From Hippasteria phrygiana (Eukaryota > Echinodermata > Asteroidea > Valvatida > Goniasteridae), in the NCBI GenBank assembly GCA_037893225.1, contig JAZGUH010000141.1, forward strand, positions 682,001 through 746,000: a stretch of 64,000 nt of DNA, given 5' to 3'. The notes under the pieces were generated by a model. That model saw only the letters and a list, made by a program, of their open reading frames with translations, had not been told where the DNA came from and did no database searches. Numbering within the stretch: the stretch's first letter is position 1; each line of letters begins with the position of its first letter. A program made the translations under genes and the position numbers. Below, in pieces: positions 20,627 to 31,436 of this stretch.

Positions 20627-22011
20627 CGGCCCAGAAAATCGTGATCTCGTTTTATGGCGATACATCCTCTTTGTCGCACAGACAATCTAACAGATCCCGG
20701 GGCTACAGGGGAGAGGGGGGAAGGGGGTTTTATCAGCGATGTAGAGAGAAGAAACGTGGAGAACATTCTATGGCAACTAAAAGACATACATTCATTATTG
20801 AATGGCACGACTGAACGGTTTTCAATTTCGTGTTTCGTGGCTTTGCGCGAGTATGGTATGCTATACATGGTGCACGGGCATTTTTGTGTCAGTATATTGT
20901 TCAATTGTGTCAGGACTATGCCGTAATTCAAAATTGGCTGCTTTGTCTTCCTTTTTTTAATGGAATAAAATAGAAACACAGGAAAGCCCCCCTGAATGTG
21001 CTGTGCGTGTGTTGATATGCATGCATTAGGCTTAAACTTCACAATGTGTGAGGGTTGTTGAGCCACCACAGTGCCACGTATATTCCCCTTTCTTTAAATG
21101 TTGAGAAACATAAAAGATACAATTTCTTAGCAGTTCCTGTCAATTTACAACCACATGACTTACTCCTGCATGGCTGCATTACATTTGTAAAGTCATCTGG
21201 GTGCGAACATTTAAGATATGAAAAGTCAAATTACTGAACAATATTTGTTTCAAAAAGAAAGCATCATAATCTCTATTTCCGTTTCTTTTGCTGTTGAGCA
21301 TATTTTCCGTGCTAATGTAGGATAGGCCTTAACATTTGAAGTATAGTGTTGTAATGTTGTCCACCAAAACCAGAGATCCATTTTCCCTATGACAATAATT
21401 GTTTTGGTGGGGGGGGGGGGGGGGGGGAGGGGGGCTATTGAGTTTGCGCAGTATGGAGGCGACTTCTACTTGAGTTTGATTTCCACGAAACAACGCTCAC
21501 AGTAGACTGTAAAACAATCCCATCACGTCACGCGCAAAAGGTAAAAAAAATCGACTAAAATGTGGCATCTGAGGCACTGCAGATACAATGAAACAATTGC
21601 ACATTTGTATCATGTGCAGATAGCTGCTGGTACATGGTGCGCAGTAGGTAGGACATGTGAAAACATACCACGATGCAGCAGCGCGTTATACGATGCAAGG
21701 ATGGACTCTCCTTCATGGTACAATCACGGGCTGAATTCCATCAACCTCTTGCACTTCGTACCGACTGCCTGTGAGAACTGAGTGGATTTTATCCTTCAAA
21801 ATGACCGAGAGGCAGGGCCTTGGCAAGTGGCCATGATAATGGAGGAAATAGCTTTTGATCGGGTGAGATGATGGCACTAAATGCAAGTGGATGGCCCATT
21901 AAGAAACCGTGGCGCGTGTCGTGCAAAATGGACACCGTAACCCCCCACGTGTTTTTTGCAAGTAGCTAAGTGGCCGTGTGCTTAGTTAGTTCAGCAGGCA
22001 ATATCACACTC
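20627..22011. other. Non-coding stretch with G-run hairpin
   Basis: CCACCAAAAC (21361-21370) and GTTTTGGTGG (21401-21410) form an inverted pair that runs into a 19-G tract (21409-21427). No gene is recognised in this stretch. Confidence 0.4.
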
Positions 22012-22214
22012 AAAGGTATATAGCATACAACATTTGCTTTTGCCGTAATTTTCTGAAATCAATCGACCTGAAAGTTTTGTGTGCATAGGGGCCTACTAGA
22101 TGCTGGGAAAACAGAGAGAAAAAAGGGCTGTTCTTTTAGTCTGGTTCGCTGGTCGTACTTCAGACAAAACGGAGCAATTTATAGACTTCGGGGAATTATC
22201 AGGTCGGGGAACTA
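22012..22214 (+). mobile_element. MITE family M1, copy C (5' half, truncated)
   Basis: It has the M1 start (AAAGGTATATAGCATACAAC) and landmarks up to TCAGGTCGGGGAACTA. It is then interrupted by a different element beginning TA-CACTGTTAAAAATTAC. Confidence 0.75.
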
Positions 22215-22400
22215 CACTGTTAAAAATTACGTTGTGATACAACGATTTTACAGAGTTTCTTTTTGTATAACCACATAGAAACTCTGTTACAAACATTGTG
22301 TTATTTTTACAAGGAATTCCTTGTATATCAACAACTGCGCAATTGTAAACTGTACATTTACAAAGAAGTTCTGTAAATATACAAAGCTCCTTTTTTGACT
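22215..22400. mobile_element. TA-CACTG type element, left end only
   Basis: It begins CACTGTTAAAAATTACG directly after a TA, as do the elements at 28546 and 59003. Internal palindromes include ACAGAGTTTCT/AGAAACTCTGT and ACAAGGAATTCCTTGT. No matching right end was found, so the right boundary is uncertain. Confidence 0.5.
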
Positions 22401-23284
22401 TGTTCATTCACATAGAATCTACTGTTATCCGACATGAATTTCATTATGCGGCAGCTGACCAATCAGAATTGAGGAAATTTGTGTGCGCAATAATCATGTT
22501 AAATTGCTGTGTTTTATTTAAAAAAAACACTTTCTTGATCATAATAGGTAATTTGTCAAGCAATTCACGTACAGAATTACTTTTATCCAAACATTATTAA
22601 ATAATTTCATTATTGCATCCCCGTTCATTTTCAAAATATCGAAACGGTTGATGGCGAACCCTGACTTCACAATGGCTCGACCGAATGAATATAAAATCAA
22701 ACTGCGCTATGCTATCACGTGTATATGTAATATAGGTTTTCCCGCCCAACTTCGTAAACTTAGCATCCGAATTAGGCCAACAAAAATTGTTTGGTTGTCC
22801 TCGACCGCCTGCCCCTATCTTTCGGCCCCCCGCCAAAAAAGTTGTTTTTCTTCAAAATATTTCTTTTTTCAATTTTATCCAAAAACTCGAATTGATTTCG
22901 CTGGTTGATTCGTTCCAATCTCATTTCCATCTTTATTTTGTTATTTGTAATGCACAAACACGACCAACACGTTCATATTTAACTGTTGATTTTCATGTTT
23001 GCCTTTTTAAAGATATAAGATCAAAATGTGGCTACTTTTCCTTAAAAATGAAAAGTCTTGGCTAAAAATCGATATCAGGCGGTGTAGCCTCAAATTTGGC
23101 CCCAAATAAGACATGCATGCAAAACCACGAGTAACCTAACAATAGAAAAGTATTTATGGAAAACGACAGTTAAATATAAACGTGTTGACCCTACATTTTA
23201 TTCCAGAGTTTGAAAGTTTATACATGTATTCTAGTATCAGTGTGTGACTTCGCACAATAAATATGTCGATGGAAATACACGCGA
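22401..23284. other. Non-coding stretch
   Basis: AT-rich. No supported gene. Confidence 0.4.
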
Positions 23285-23476
23285 TGCAGCGTGGCCACTC
23301 ATCAAATTTCAAATTCCCAAGATTCATCCAGTAAAATTCCCAAGAATTCCCAAGGCGATGGGAAAACACTGTGCAAAGGGCATCGGAATAAGCACTTTGC
23401 GCATGTGCAATCAATATTTTTCTCACCAAAATTCCCAAGATCTTGGAAAGAAATCCCAAGGAGTGGCCACAGTGCA
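23285..23476. mobile_element. Short TIR element, GTGGCCACTC ends
   Basis: TGCAGCGTGGCCACTC on the left and GAGTGGCCACAGTGCA on the right are inverted. Repeats of ATTCCCAAGA-type motifs fill the 192-bp interior. Open frames across it are artefacts. Confidence 0.6.
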
Positions 23477-24842
23477 TATAATATGTATAACGCACGAGGC
23501 TAAAATGTTATGAAAATCGAATTTTGAGAAATAAACTTATGAAAAAATAGAATCTCAACATTTTTCTAATTATATTCTTTAATCACTATATTAGTATATA
23601 TTTTAATATTTAGTTTGGCATTTTGTTGTTGTATATTTACAAAACGATTAAATAATAAATATTCAAACAAAAAAATGCATCAACTGAAAGTGTATATGCA
23701 CAGGGGAAGCCAAGATGGCGTCTTTAATACACGCTCAGCATTCATTGCAAACTGGGTGTAAAAGTCTTGTCTGATTGTATGTGCAGTGTGGCTACCACAT
23801 CGAAACTTCGTGAGGTTTTTGGTCGAATGTTGAGCCAGTTCAAATACAGCTGAAACACACAAAGGTCGCGTCCACCAAAAAGTGGTCCATAGAGTGACAT
23901 TGAGCCCCAGGAGATAGTGTCAGCACTGGCAGCCTTAGGGCTACGGTATGTGTTGTTCGGATGGAGTGAATGACCCGGCGGCCATCGCTGAAGAGGCAGC
24001 CGTATTACGTATAATATTAAACTGTTTATCGGCCTAACAACATTTGTGTGTTTGTTTTACTTTGTGTATGGTTTGAAGTTGGGACTTCCGGGGAAAAATT
24101 TCGATCTTAAAATATTGATTTGCCATTCATTTAAACAAATAATAAAATGCCCAGTTTCATGACACCGTGATGCAGCTGTGAATGTCCCCCACTTTAACAC
24201 GTACCCTGATGACTTCTAGTGTTTCGTAATCAGCTTCTGACCTTGCGCTGGCGATACTGATTTTTTGTAGTCGATATTTTTTCCCGCTACATCGCCTATA
24301 TGGTGATAAAATCGTCTACAAATTACGGCATGATACAAATGTGAAAGGTTAGCGATCTTTTATAATAATGTACAAACGCATATGCCTAAACAACTTTCAA
24401 AAACTTAACACTGTCAAAGGTCTCTATCATAGGCCTATTCGCCACTCAGATTGTCCACCCATAGGAATGGTCCACTATACCCACGTGGCCGCCAGTGTTG
24501 CAGTCATTTTTTTTTTCAATTCAAGTCAGAAGTACATTTTTTCAACAACTTCCGAAAGTCTTGAAGTTAAAGCCACACAATACTCCTTTTGAAGTTGACA
24601 TTCGTGTAAAAATCACGCATGTAGGCCTACACGTATCGTTTTCCCAGGGCTTCGCAACGCGGAAGCAGCGCGTATTCTTATTAGCACGGTTCCCATCCCT
24701 GCTGCTGTATTTAATTGATAACAGTAGAGACGGGAACCAGTCTACACTGCGTACTCGATTGGGTATGTATTTGTATGCATGACTTAGGGAGAATTTTAAA
24801 TAGGTCTATAGAATTGTACTCGGCGCGAAATTGAATGACGGG
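23477..24842. other. Non-coding stretch
   Basis: No supported gene. TAGGCCTA at 24430-24437 and 24622-24629. Confidence 0.4.
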
Positions 24843-25025
24843 CAGTGGCGGATCTACGGGGGGGGGGGGGGTTTTGGGGGTTTAAACCCCCCCCCCTTGG
24901 GCTGAGAAAAAAAAAAAAAAACATTGTCGGGTGTCGAAAATTCGGCACGCTGGGGTGTGTAGGCCAATCACCTCAGGTAACCCCCCCCCCCCCCCCCCCT
25001 TGGTTAAAACCTAGATCCGCCCCTG
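24843..25025. mobile_element. hAT-like MITE with G/C homopolymer arms
   Basis: Left end CAGTGGCGGATCTACG with a 14-G run. Right end 19-C run then CCTAGATCCGCCCCTG. The ends are inverted (CAGKGGCGGATCTA). A 5-bp direct repeat ACGGG flanks both sides (24838-24842, 25026-25030). CAG-GGCGGAT termini are typical of hAT non-autonomous elements in animals, although hAT elements normally leave 8-bp duplications. Confidence 0.75.
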
Positions 25026-25561
25026 ACGGGTATGCATCGTCTAATTGAATGAAGCTATTTCTAAAATGAATGCGTGAAAGTACACAATTCAAAGTCTGCA
25101 AACGAAATTGAAGGCTCAAAGTTTGAAAATGAAGCATGGGAGCAACGAGCTGAGAAAAATCGCTCAGGCACGATTGCACGTTCATGAATTTGACTGCTGT
25201 TTTGACGAATTCGGCCGAGAAAACCTATAGTATATGTACTGTAGTATATGTAGGTATATGTATTATGTAGGATTGCACAGCAATCACGCTGTATATGCAC
25301 AATGCAGGTATATAAATTATATAGTCCCTCTGTTGATGTACAGACAAACTTACAGAAGAATAAATTTATCACATAAGTAGCTGGCACTATATTTTACAAC
25401 GAAAATGTCTGTTTTGTGGTACAATAAAAACTTAAGTAGATCTATACTGTCCACAAAAGTAGCCCTTGTGGCGCCAATTGACGTACGAAAACACTGTAGG
25501 GGGCCTAAATATACAGCAAAATTGTTAACAGTGCAGACAATTGAGAAAAAAAATTAAAACA
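25026..25561. other. Non-coding stretch
   Basis: AT-rich. No supported gene. Confidence 0.4.
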
Positions 25562-25699
25562 AAAATTTCACTTTTATTAAAAATGGACAGCACAGCAGGT
25601 ATGACTTCACCGAATGCTTGAGACTATTATTTACTTAGTCAAGAAAGGTATTTCATAATAATTCAGCAGTTTTGTTTTTTGATGTTGTATTACCTTTAA
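25562..25699 (+). mobile_element. MITE family M1, copy E (3' half)
   Basis: It matches the right half of copies A, B and D (GACAGCACA, GATGCTTGAGAC-like, TTCAGYAGTTTTGTTTTTTGATG). It ends TTACCTTTAA, the expected inverted TTAAAGGTA terminus. Confidence 0.75.
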
Positions 25700-25817
25700 G
25701 GATTGCAACAATTATTCTGTAAAATCTGTTTAGGCAAGTTCAAAACTGCACCGACTGCTTATCTTACAATTTGTATGGGAAAAACTTCTTGGACAAGCTA
25801 AATAAATACAATCTCAT

Positions 25818-26262
25818 TTAAAGGGACCATGTAATATGATTCGTATGATACCGGTATAAATACACTCAGAAAGTGCTACCTGCCATGTTAATATACATTT
25901 CCGGGTCCTTCAGTGGCAATTCCAGCGAGTAATAGAAAAATGTAGTTTTATATGTTCATGAAATTTCCATATTCATGAGCCAAAGCATGACGTCATCAGC
26001 GGCATAACTGCGGTGTCGCCAAAGCATTGTATACCAACAATCCAACATTAAAATGTTGGTCAGGTGAGGCTGCTTGTTTAAGCTGATTTCCATGCCTCGT
26101 TTAAAATCCATATCCAACCAGAATTTTTTTCAAAACGTTGAAAGCAATGTCAACAATTCTGCAAGAATGATTTTTAAACTGTTATGATAGGCCTAGGCTC
26201 TTTTGACAAGAAGTTCCTTCTGCTATATAAAAAAATAGCGCCCTCTTGCATTATTAAATGGT
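25818..26262 (+). mobile_element. TTAAAGGGAC-type repeat, copy 1
   Basis: Colinear with 59867-60262: TTAAAGGGAC start, CCAAAGCATTG, CAACATT, TGATTTCCAT-like, CTCTTTTGACAAGAAGTTC and TAGCGCCCTCTTGCA. Relative to that copy it carries an extra TACCGGTA and an extra TAGGCCTA, each as about 6 bp inserted. Confidence 0.75.
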
Positions 26263-28543
26263 AAAGATTTTAAAGGCAGTGGAAACACTTCAAGTTTAAG
26301 ATCGTGCTCGTATTGTTGTAAAACATGTCATGTGACTAAAACAAGTTGAACTAGATGTTTTTTGCATGATTTCCCTAATCAAAAATTTGAGAACATAATT
26401 CACAAATGAGTTCTGACCACGAGACCAGTTTAACAACTAAAATCATTTACCTTTAATTGTGAATTGAAGATTTTTACATCTTCTAAGATGGTGATTTCGA
26501 TCGACAAAACCAAAAGTTACCACATAACGTGGTTTGATGCGGGCGCGTTGTCTAGACGCGGGCAGATAGCTGCGCATGTGCAGGCGGATACCGCCGGTGG
26601 CTGTTTTCTGCCAGTGTTTCGGCAAACGTCACTCTTGTCCCCGCAGTGGGTAGACGTGACGGAGGGAGGGAGGGAAGAAGTTAAAACATCGCTCAGCCGC
26701 CACGGGATTGCCACTATAAGCCTTTTTATAAGTCTGAAACACGGCAAAGGTTACTGCAGGTGAATTTAATGTTGTTATTTCAGCTTTCAAAACGGCCTTA
26801 TTTACCCAGTAGAAGAGCGTGTTTCCCCCGCAGCCGTACATGTCCAAGTCCCTCCAAGGCTCTGAGAACAGAGCCAGGGTCAGTGAACGCCGCGGCGTTA
26901 GGAGGGGAATTCTGGTCGAGCTGGTTTGTTCGATTGGGCTGGTCTAGAGAGAGGGGGAGAGATTTTTTCTTATCCCCTCGTCGCTCTTTTGTTGTCGAGC
27001 AAGCAGCCATTTGCACACCTGCAATCAGCCAGTTTCGCTCATGACACGTGATAGTCTTGCAAGTACGTAGCCCGCAGCCATCTATCCAGCGCCATTTTGT
27101 CCTCCTTTTTTGTGTAACTGCACCTATGGCTGGGGGCGATGACAACAACAGAGAGAGAGAAGGGGAGATAAAAAAAACTTGGCTTGATTCGATTTCCCAC
27201 GCAGTGGCTTTCCAAGAGAGCTGACGGTAGAAGAAATCTGGGTCCGGCTGCCCAAATATCGAACCGTATTGATTCTGCCAACAAGTAATAAGCATCCTGG
27301 ACTGTCCGTCAAAAACCGTTGGGTGTACCGTCTTTTAAACCTCTCGTGTTGCCTGGCTGGCACGGCTTGAGGATGATGTTGTCTCACTGTGAGCTTCGAG
27401 CTCAATTTGCACAGGGGTGATAACTCTCAGAGGAGTGCGAAAAGGGAAAAAATGACACTTGTCTCTCAGGAGATGTCAACATCGTCATTAAGAAAGCGTT
27501 GACGGTGTTTGATGTTCGTGTCATCACGGTTAGTTCGGTGTCTTGTCATCTCGTTATAACTATTCATGGGTTCGTGGTGCAAAGATTTGTCAATCTTTTG
27601 GGGGTAGGGGTGGAGAGCAATACTCCAGCTAACCCGCAATCTCACACCCTGTCATTCAGCGCCCAACTTTGCCGATTTTGACGGCCTCTGAATAGGTTAC
27701 AGCTTGTACTTTGAATGCACAATTTCACCTTTTGTCTCGTCCTGAATGCCCAGTTACTGAAGAAAAACATATACAACATTGAGGGATAATACTCCTATTG
27801 ACGGGCCCAATGACATGTTTGATTGGGAGCCCAACAACCCGTGTTCGGCCGGCCGCAGAATGTAGGTTTAGCGGCTCTGTTGTAAAGACTCTTTTTAGAA
27901 GAGGGGAACAACAAACTCGCGAGAGACGCTTTGCCTAGTGGCAAAGTGTGCGCGACCGTCTTTTCTTGTCGAGGCTGTGTATCAAATGCCAGTTACTGGT
28001 GACTCGAGGGGTGAACATACCACACCCTGGTCCCCCCTTAAGCTGGGTGGCCCATTTTCGGCTGTTTGCCAGCGCGGTCACAACACCCTGGAACACAATG
28101 CCGGCAAGCGGGGTCTACGACCAGGGTGTTATGGAACCCGTTCATTTCCCCAAAACTTAGCACCGGTGTCCCCCCTTCAACCGGGCCGTTTGTTCAGAAA
28201 ATAAGGTCAAGATTGTCTGGGTGGCACAATGCCTGGTCTTGAATAATTGAAAATAGGACAGGGAATACCGCAGTCGGGTCTTGGCAGCGCGTTCAGCTCA
28301 GCAGTACCTAGCTCGGTAAAGGGGTGGCTGGCCTCAATTTCATCAAGCTGTAAAAGTAGTATAGGTGTGGCTTTTATACTTCATTTTTTTGGGTGGGTGT
28401 CTTTCTGGGGGTGGGAAAGACCCTTTATGTTGGTTTTGCAGTCTTTAAAGACACACGTTGCCCAGAAATCCGAAATGTAATCTTGTTGGTTAGTTACCTA
28501 ACCTATTTCCAAGGTCTGAGTGTAAAAATACTAGGCTGGCCTA
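26263..28543. other. Non-coding stretch, partly GC-rich
   Basis: 26450-28250 is more GC-rich and unique. The 165-codon minus frame at 26798-27295 and its overlaps have no domain and conflict with each other. GTAATAAGC at 27285-27293. No exon was accepted. Confidence 0.35.
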
Positions 28544-28545
28544 TA

Positions 28546-28818
28546 CACTGTTAGAAAGTTGGGCAGACAGATTACCCAACGTTGGTACAATAGTCAGCTT
28601 GTTCAACCTTTGGGTAATTTTTCACGTAATTTACCAACTGTTGTATAACCACAGCTGTGCACAAACCAATTGTTGGTTAAAGTGGGGTTAAAATGGTACT
28701 GCCCAACATTTGTTTACCCAAAATGTTGGGTAAATTACGTGAACAATTTCCCAAAGGTTGAACAAGCTCACGCTTGTACCAACGTTGGATAATCTGTTTG
28801 CCCAACTTTCCAACAGTG
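28546..28818. mobile_element. Palindromic TA-CACTG element
   Basis: A near-complete fold-back. CACTGTTAGAAAGTTGGGCA on the left is mirrored on the right with few mismatches over more than 100 bp per arm. It is flanked by TA on both sides (28544-28545 and 28819-28820), as for Tc1/mariner-type insertion. No coding capacity. Confidence 0.85.
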
Positions 28819-28820
28819 TA

Positions 28821-31253
28821 CCGGTCTGTGTAATATTTACGGAGAAATGAGACCAAACAGAAGCACTTACATCCAGCCAAGGGCACCACTCTGAATTACA
28901 ACAGATCGACTTTACTGAACCAAACTAGCGTCCCCGAAATTGTTTTCGGCAATGATTTTTTGACGAACAGCACGTTTTCGATGGATGGTCGTGTACCTAC
29001 ACGATTGTATTCTATTTTTGAATGATCTTTTCAAGCATAGCAGTTTTAGGACGAACGCTTTCTGTAGGCAATTGGCCATGTGTCCCTTTAAGGATTGAAA
29101 TGTTTTGACATCAGACAAGAATTTATTACATGAACGTTCATACATCTATATAGTTGACATTCAATAATCTATTTAGCCTATTAATATTTGTTAATTAAAT
29201 TATTTATTAATAATACGAAAAGCTGCGGCTAAGCATTTTTCGGTACAAGATCTCTCTAGCCTCCCCTGATTGCTATAGGCCTAGGTCAGAATATTATATT
29301 CCTGTTATTTCAAAAGCGTTTTTGAAAAGAAAAAAAATGTATTTATATAAGAAGAAACTGTTGACTCACGTCTTTACTGTTCTGCAGAAAAGGCCAAACT
29401 GTCAATACGGTTAGCTATAGTGCACTATACAGAAACAAACAAACGAGATCTCAATTTGGGAAAATAAAACCAACTACATGTAGGCCTACAAACCGACTTT
29501 GCCATTAAAAATGGTAAAACGTATAGTGTATAGTAAAGATTGAACTCTCACTGAGCAATTAAAAGTCAATTACGGTAAATTAGGCCGTGGGCCAGAAATC
29601 GTAGCTCGTCTAGAAAATGAAGTCCGTTCGGAGTTTCTGGTGGCAACCTAGAAGTGTTTTTTCTTTGTCAATTCGAGGGTGCTGAATTCGATTCCGTCTG
29701 TTGCCATGGCTGTCAGGTTGTACATTTAGGCGGAATCTTTAGCAAAAGATTGATACAAAAAATTCCTATTTGGGGCGCAAACGGCTCCTTCAATTTCAAT
29801 GTCGATTGCAATTTGTCACCCACTTAAAATAATTACTGATGAATAACCGAGGTTTATAGACAATGGGGTTTTCATTATAACGGTACAGTAATATATTTTT
29901 GCAAAGACAATGCTTTCACTATGCTTATGTACATGTACAACGTTTGATTACAGACTGGTTTTTCAAGGGCACAATTGATGACTATTGAAAATGAGTGGGA
30001 AAAAGACACTAAAATGTCAACCGATCTATATCAGAAAATAGAACAGGCCTACTTGTCAGAACTTCTATTAAAACAATTCTCTTGTCCGCATGTCTCTTTC
30101 TTTTTCGTTTCTTTGAACAGTAGAAAAACCTACGGTTGTTGGAAATTTAAAAAGAATGGCGGCAATCATGAAAATAAAATAATAAAGAATAAAAAGCCTG
30201 TCCTCCTTAAAAAAACACCTGGATTTTTTCCATATGAAGCCAGAAGATTACTGAATTATGCCATTAATCATAGATTAGTCGTCTGGAGTCATAAATAGCC
30301 TACATAATTATTGTAAATTATGCAACAATCTTGTTTTCAAGGGCATTGTTGATGTATTTCCTAAATGCAAAGCTTGAAGAAATACTTGTAGAGACTGCAT
30401 ACTACTTAATATATTTAGTTCAATTCTTTTGGTCAATAAATGAAAATATATTAGACAAACATTTGTTAAACTTTCACTGGTGACCAAAAAGAAAACACAA
30501 CTATAAGTACAAGATCATTAAAATTAATCAAAACCACGTTCTGATGACAATAAGAACACCCTGAACTTGATCTCCCAGATGGGGAAAAAAAATCTCGGAG
30601 AAAAGCAGTACAAGTAGACAAAGGAACATCATGGACACGTATAAGCAAACTCAAAACCAAAAAAGGAAAACAAGACAAATACATGCTACGATAAAAGGAA
30701 GAATGCAACAGTGAGTCAAAATGCTAAAAGTTGTCTAAAATTATTTACTCTACAGTGTAATAAAAAATTGTTGTCTGAGACTTGCTTTATAAACATAAAA
30801 AATGTATTAAAATGTAGGAGTACAAAGTGGTTTTACAAACTGTTTTTGAAGGGCACACTGATTTGTTTCCATAATTAATGCATAGGCTACTAACTCAGTT
30901 TCTATAAATGTAGATGAATGAATTAAGTCATTATCCAACATAAAGACTTTTAAGTTTGTTGGCCCCCCCCTCCCCCCAAAAAAATAAAATACAAATGGAA
31001 GAAATATTCTTCATGATTACGTTGAACATTTCTGCTTCCTTCACCAAGCAAAATAACGATCATCTGTGTTAAAAAAAAATTGCATGTATATAGCATAGTA
31101 GCGCTAGCGGTAGCGCTAGCCACACTCGGCCTTTCGGGTACTTAATTTTGCGCGAAATCATTGGGTGTTTTTTGGTGATCGCTCTCTCCTTTCCATCTAA
31201 TCCTTCACATTGCTTAAAATAATCAAGGAACTTCTTCAAGCTCCACTACATGT
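28821..31253. other. Non-coding stretch
   Basis: AT-rich. TAGGCCTA at 29276-29283 and 29481-29488. The 107-codon frame at 29975-30298 is Lys/Asn-rich with no recognised domain. Confidence 0.4.
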
Positions 31254-31275
31254 AAACGGTGAAATTTCACCGTTT
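31254..31275. repeat. Perfect 22-bp palindrome
   Basis: AAACGGTGAAA is followed directly by its reverse complement. It lies 32 bp before the hairpin element at 31308. Confidence 0.8.
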
Positions 31276-31307
31276 TCGTCACAAGCGTGGCAAACGCACG
31301 CTCTGTT

Positions 31308-31436
31308 CATTAGCCTTTTAGAGGTATGGCGGACACAATAGGAGGGCGCTATTATATTTGGGTATAAATACACAGGTTTTACCCAAATCAAATAGCGCCC
31401 TCCTATTGTGTCCGCCATACCTCTAAAAGGCTAATG
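31308..31436. mobile_element. Hairpin element with perfect 46-bp arms
   Basis: The arms 31308-31353 and 31391-31436 are exact inverted copies (outer bases CATTAGCCTTTTAGAGG). Pairing continues imperfectly inward to leave a loop of about 17 bases. A diverged relative lies at 34656-34735. It is probably a fold-back MITE; the hairpin size also suits a small-RNA precursor. Confidence 0.85.

Noticed and set aside
26798..27295. 165-codon minus-strand frame
   Set aside because: Competing frames on both strands, no domain, no splice or promoter context; composition follows local GC.
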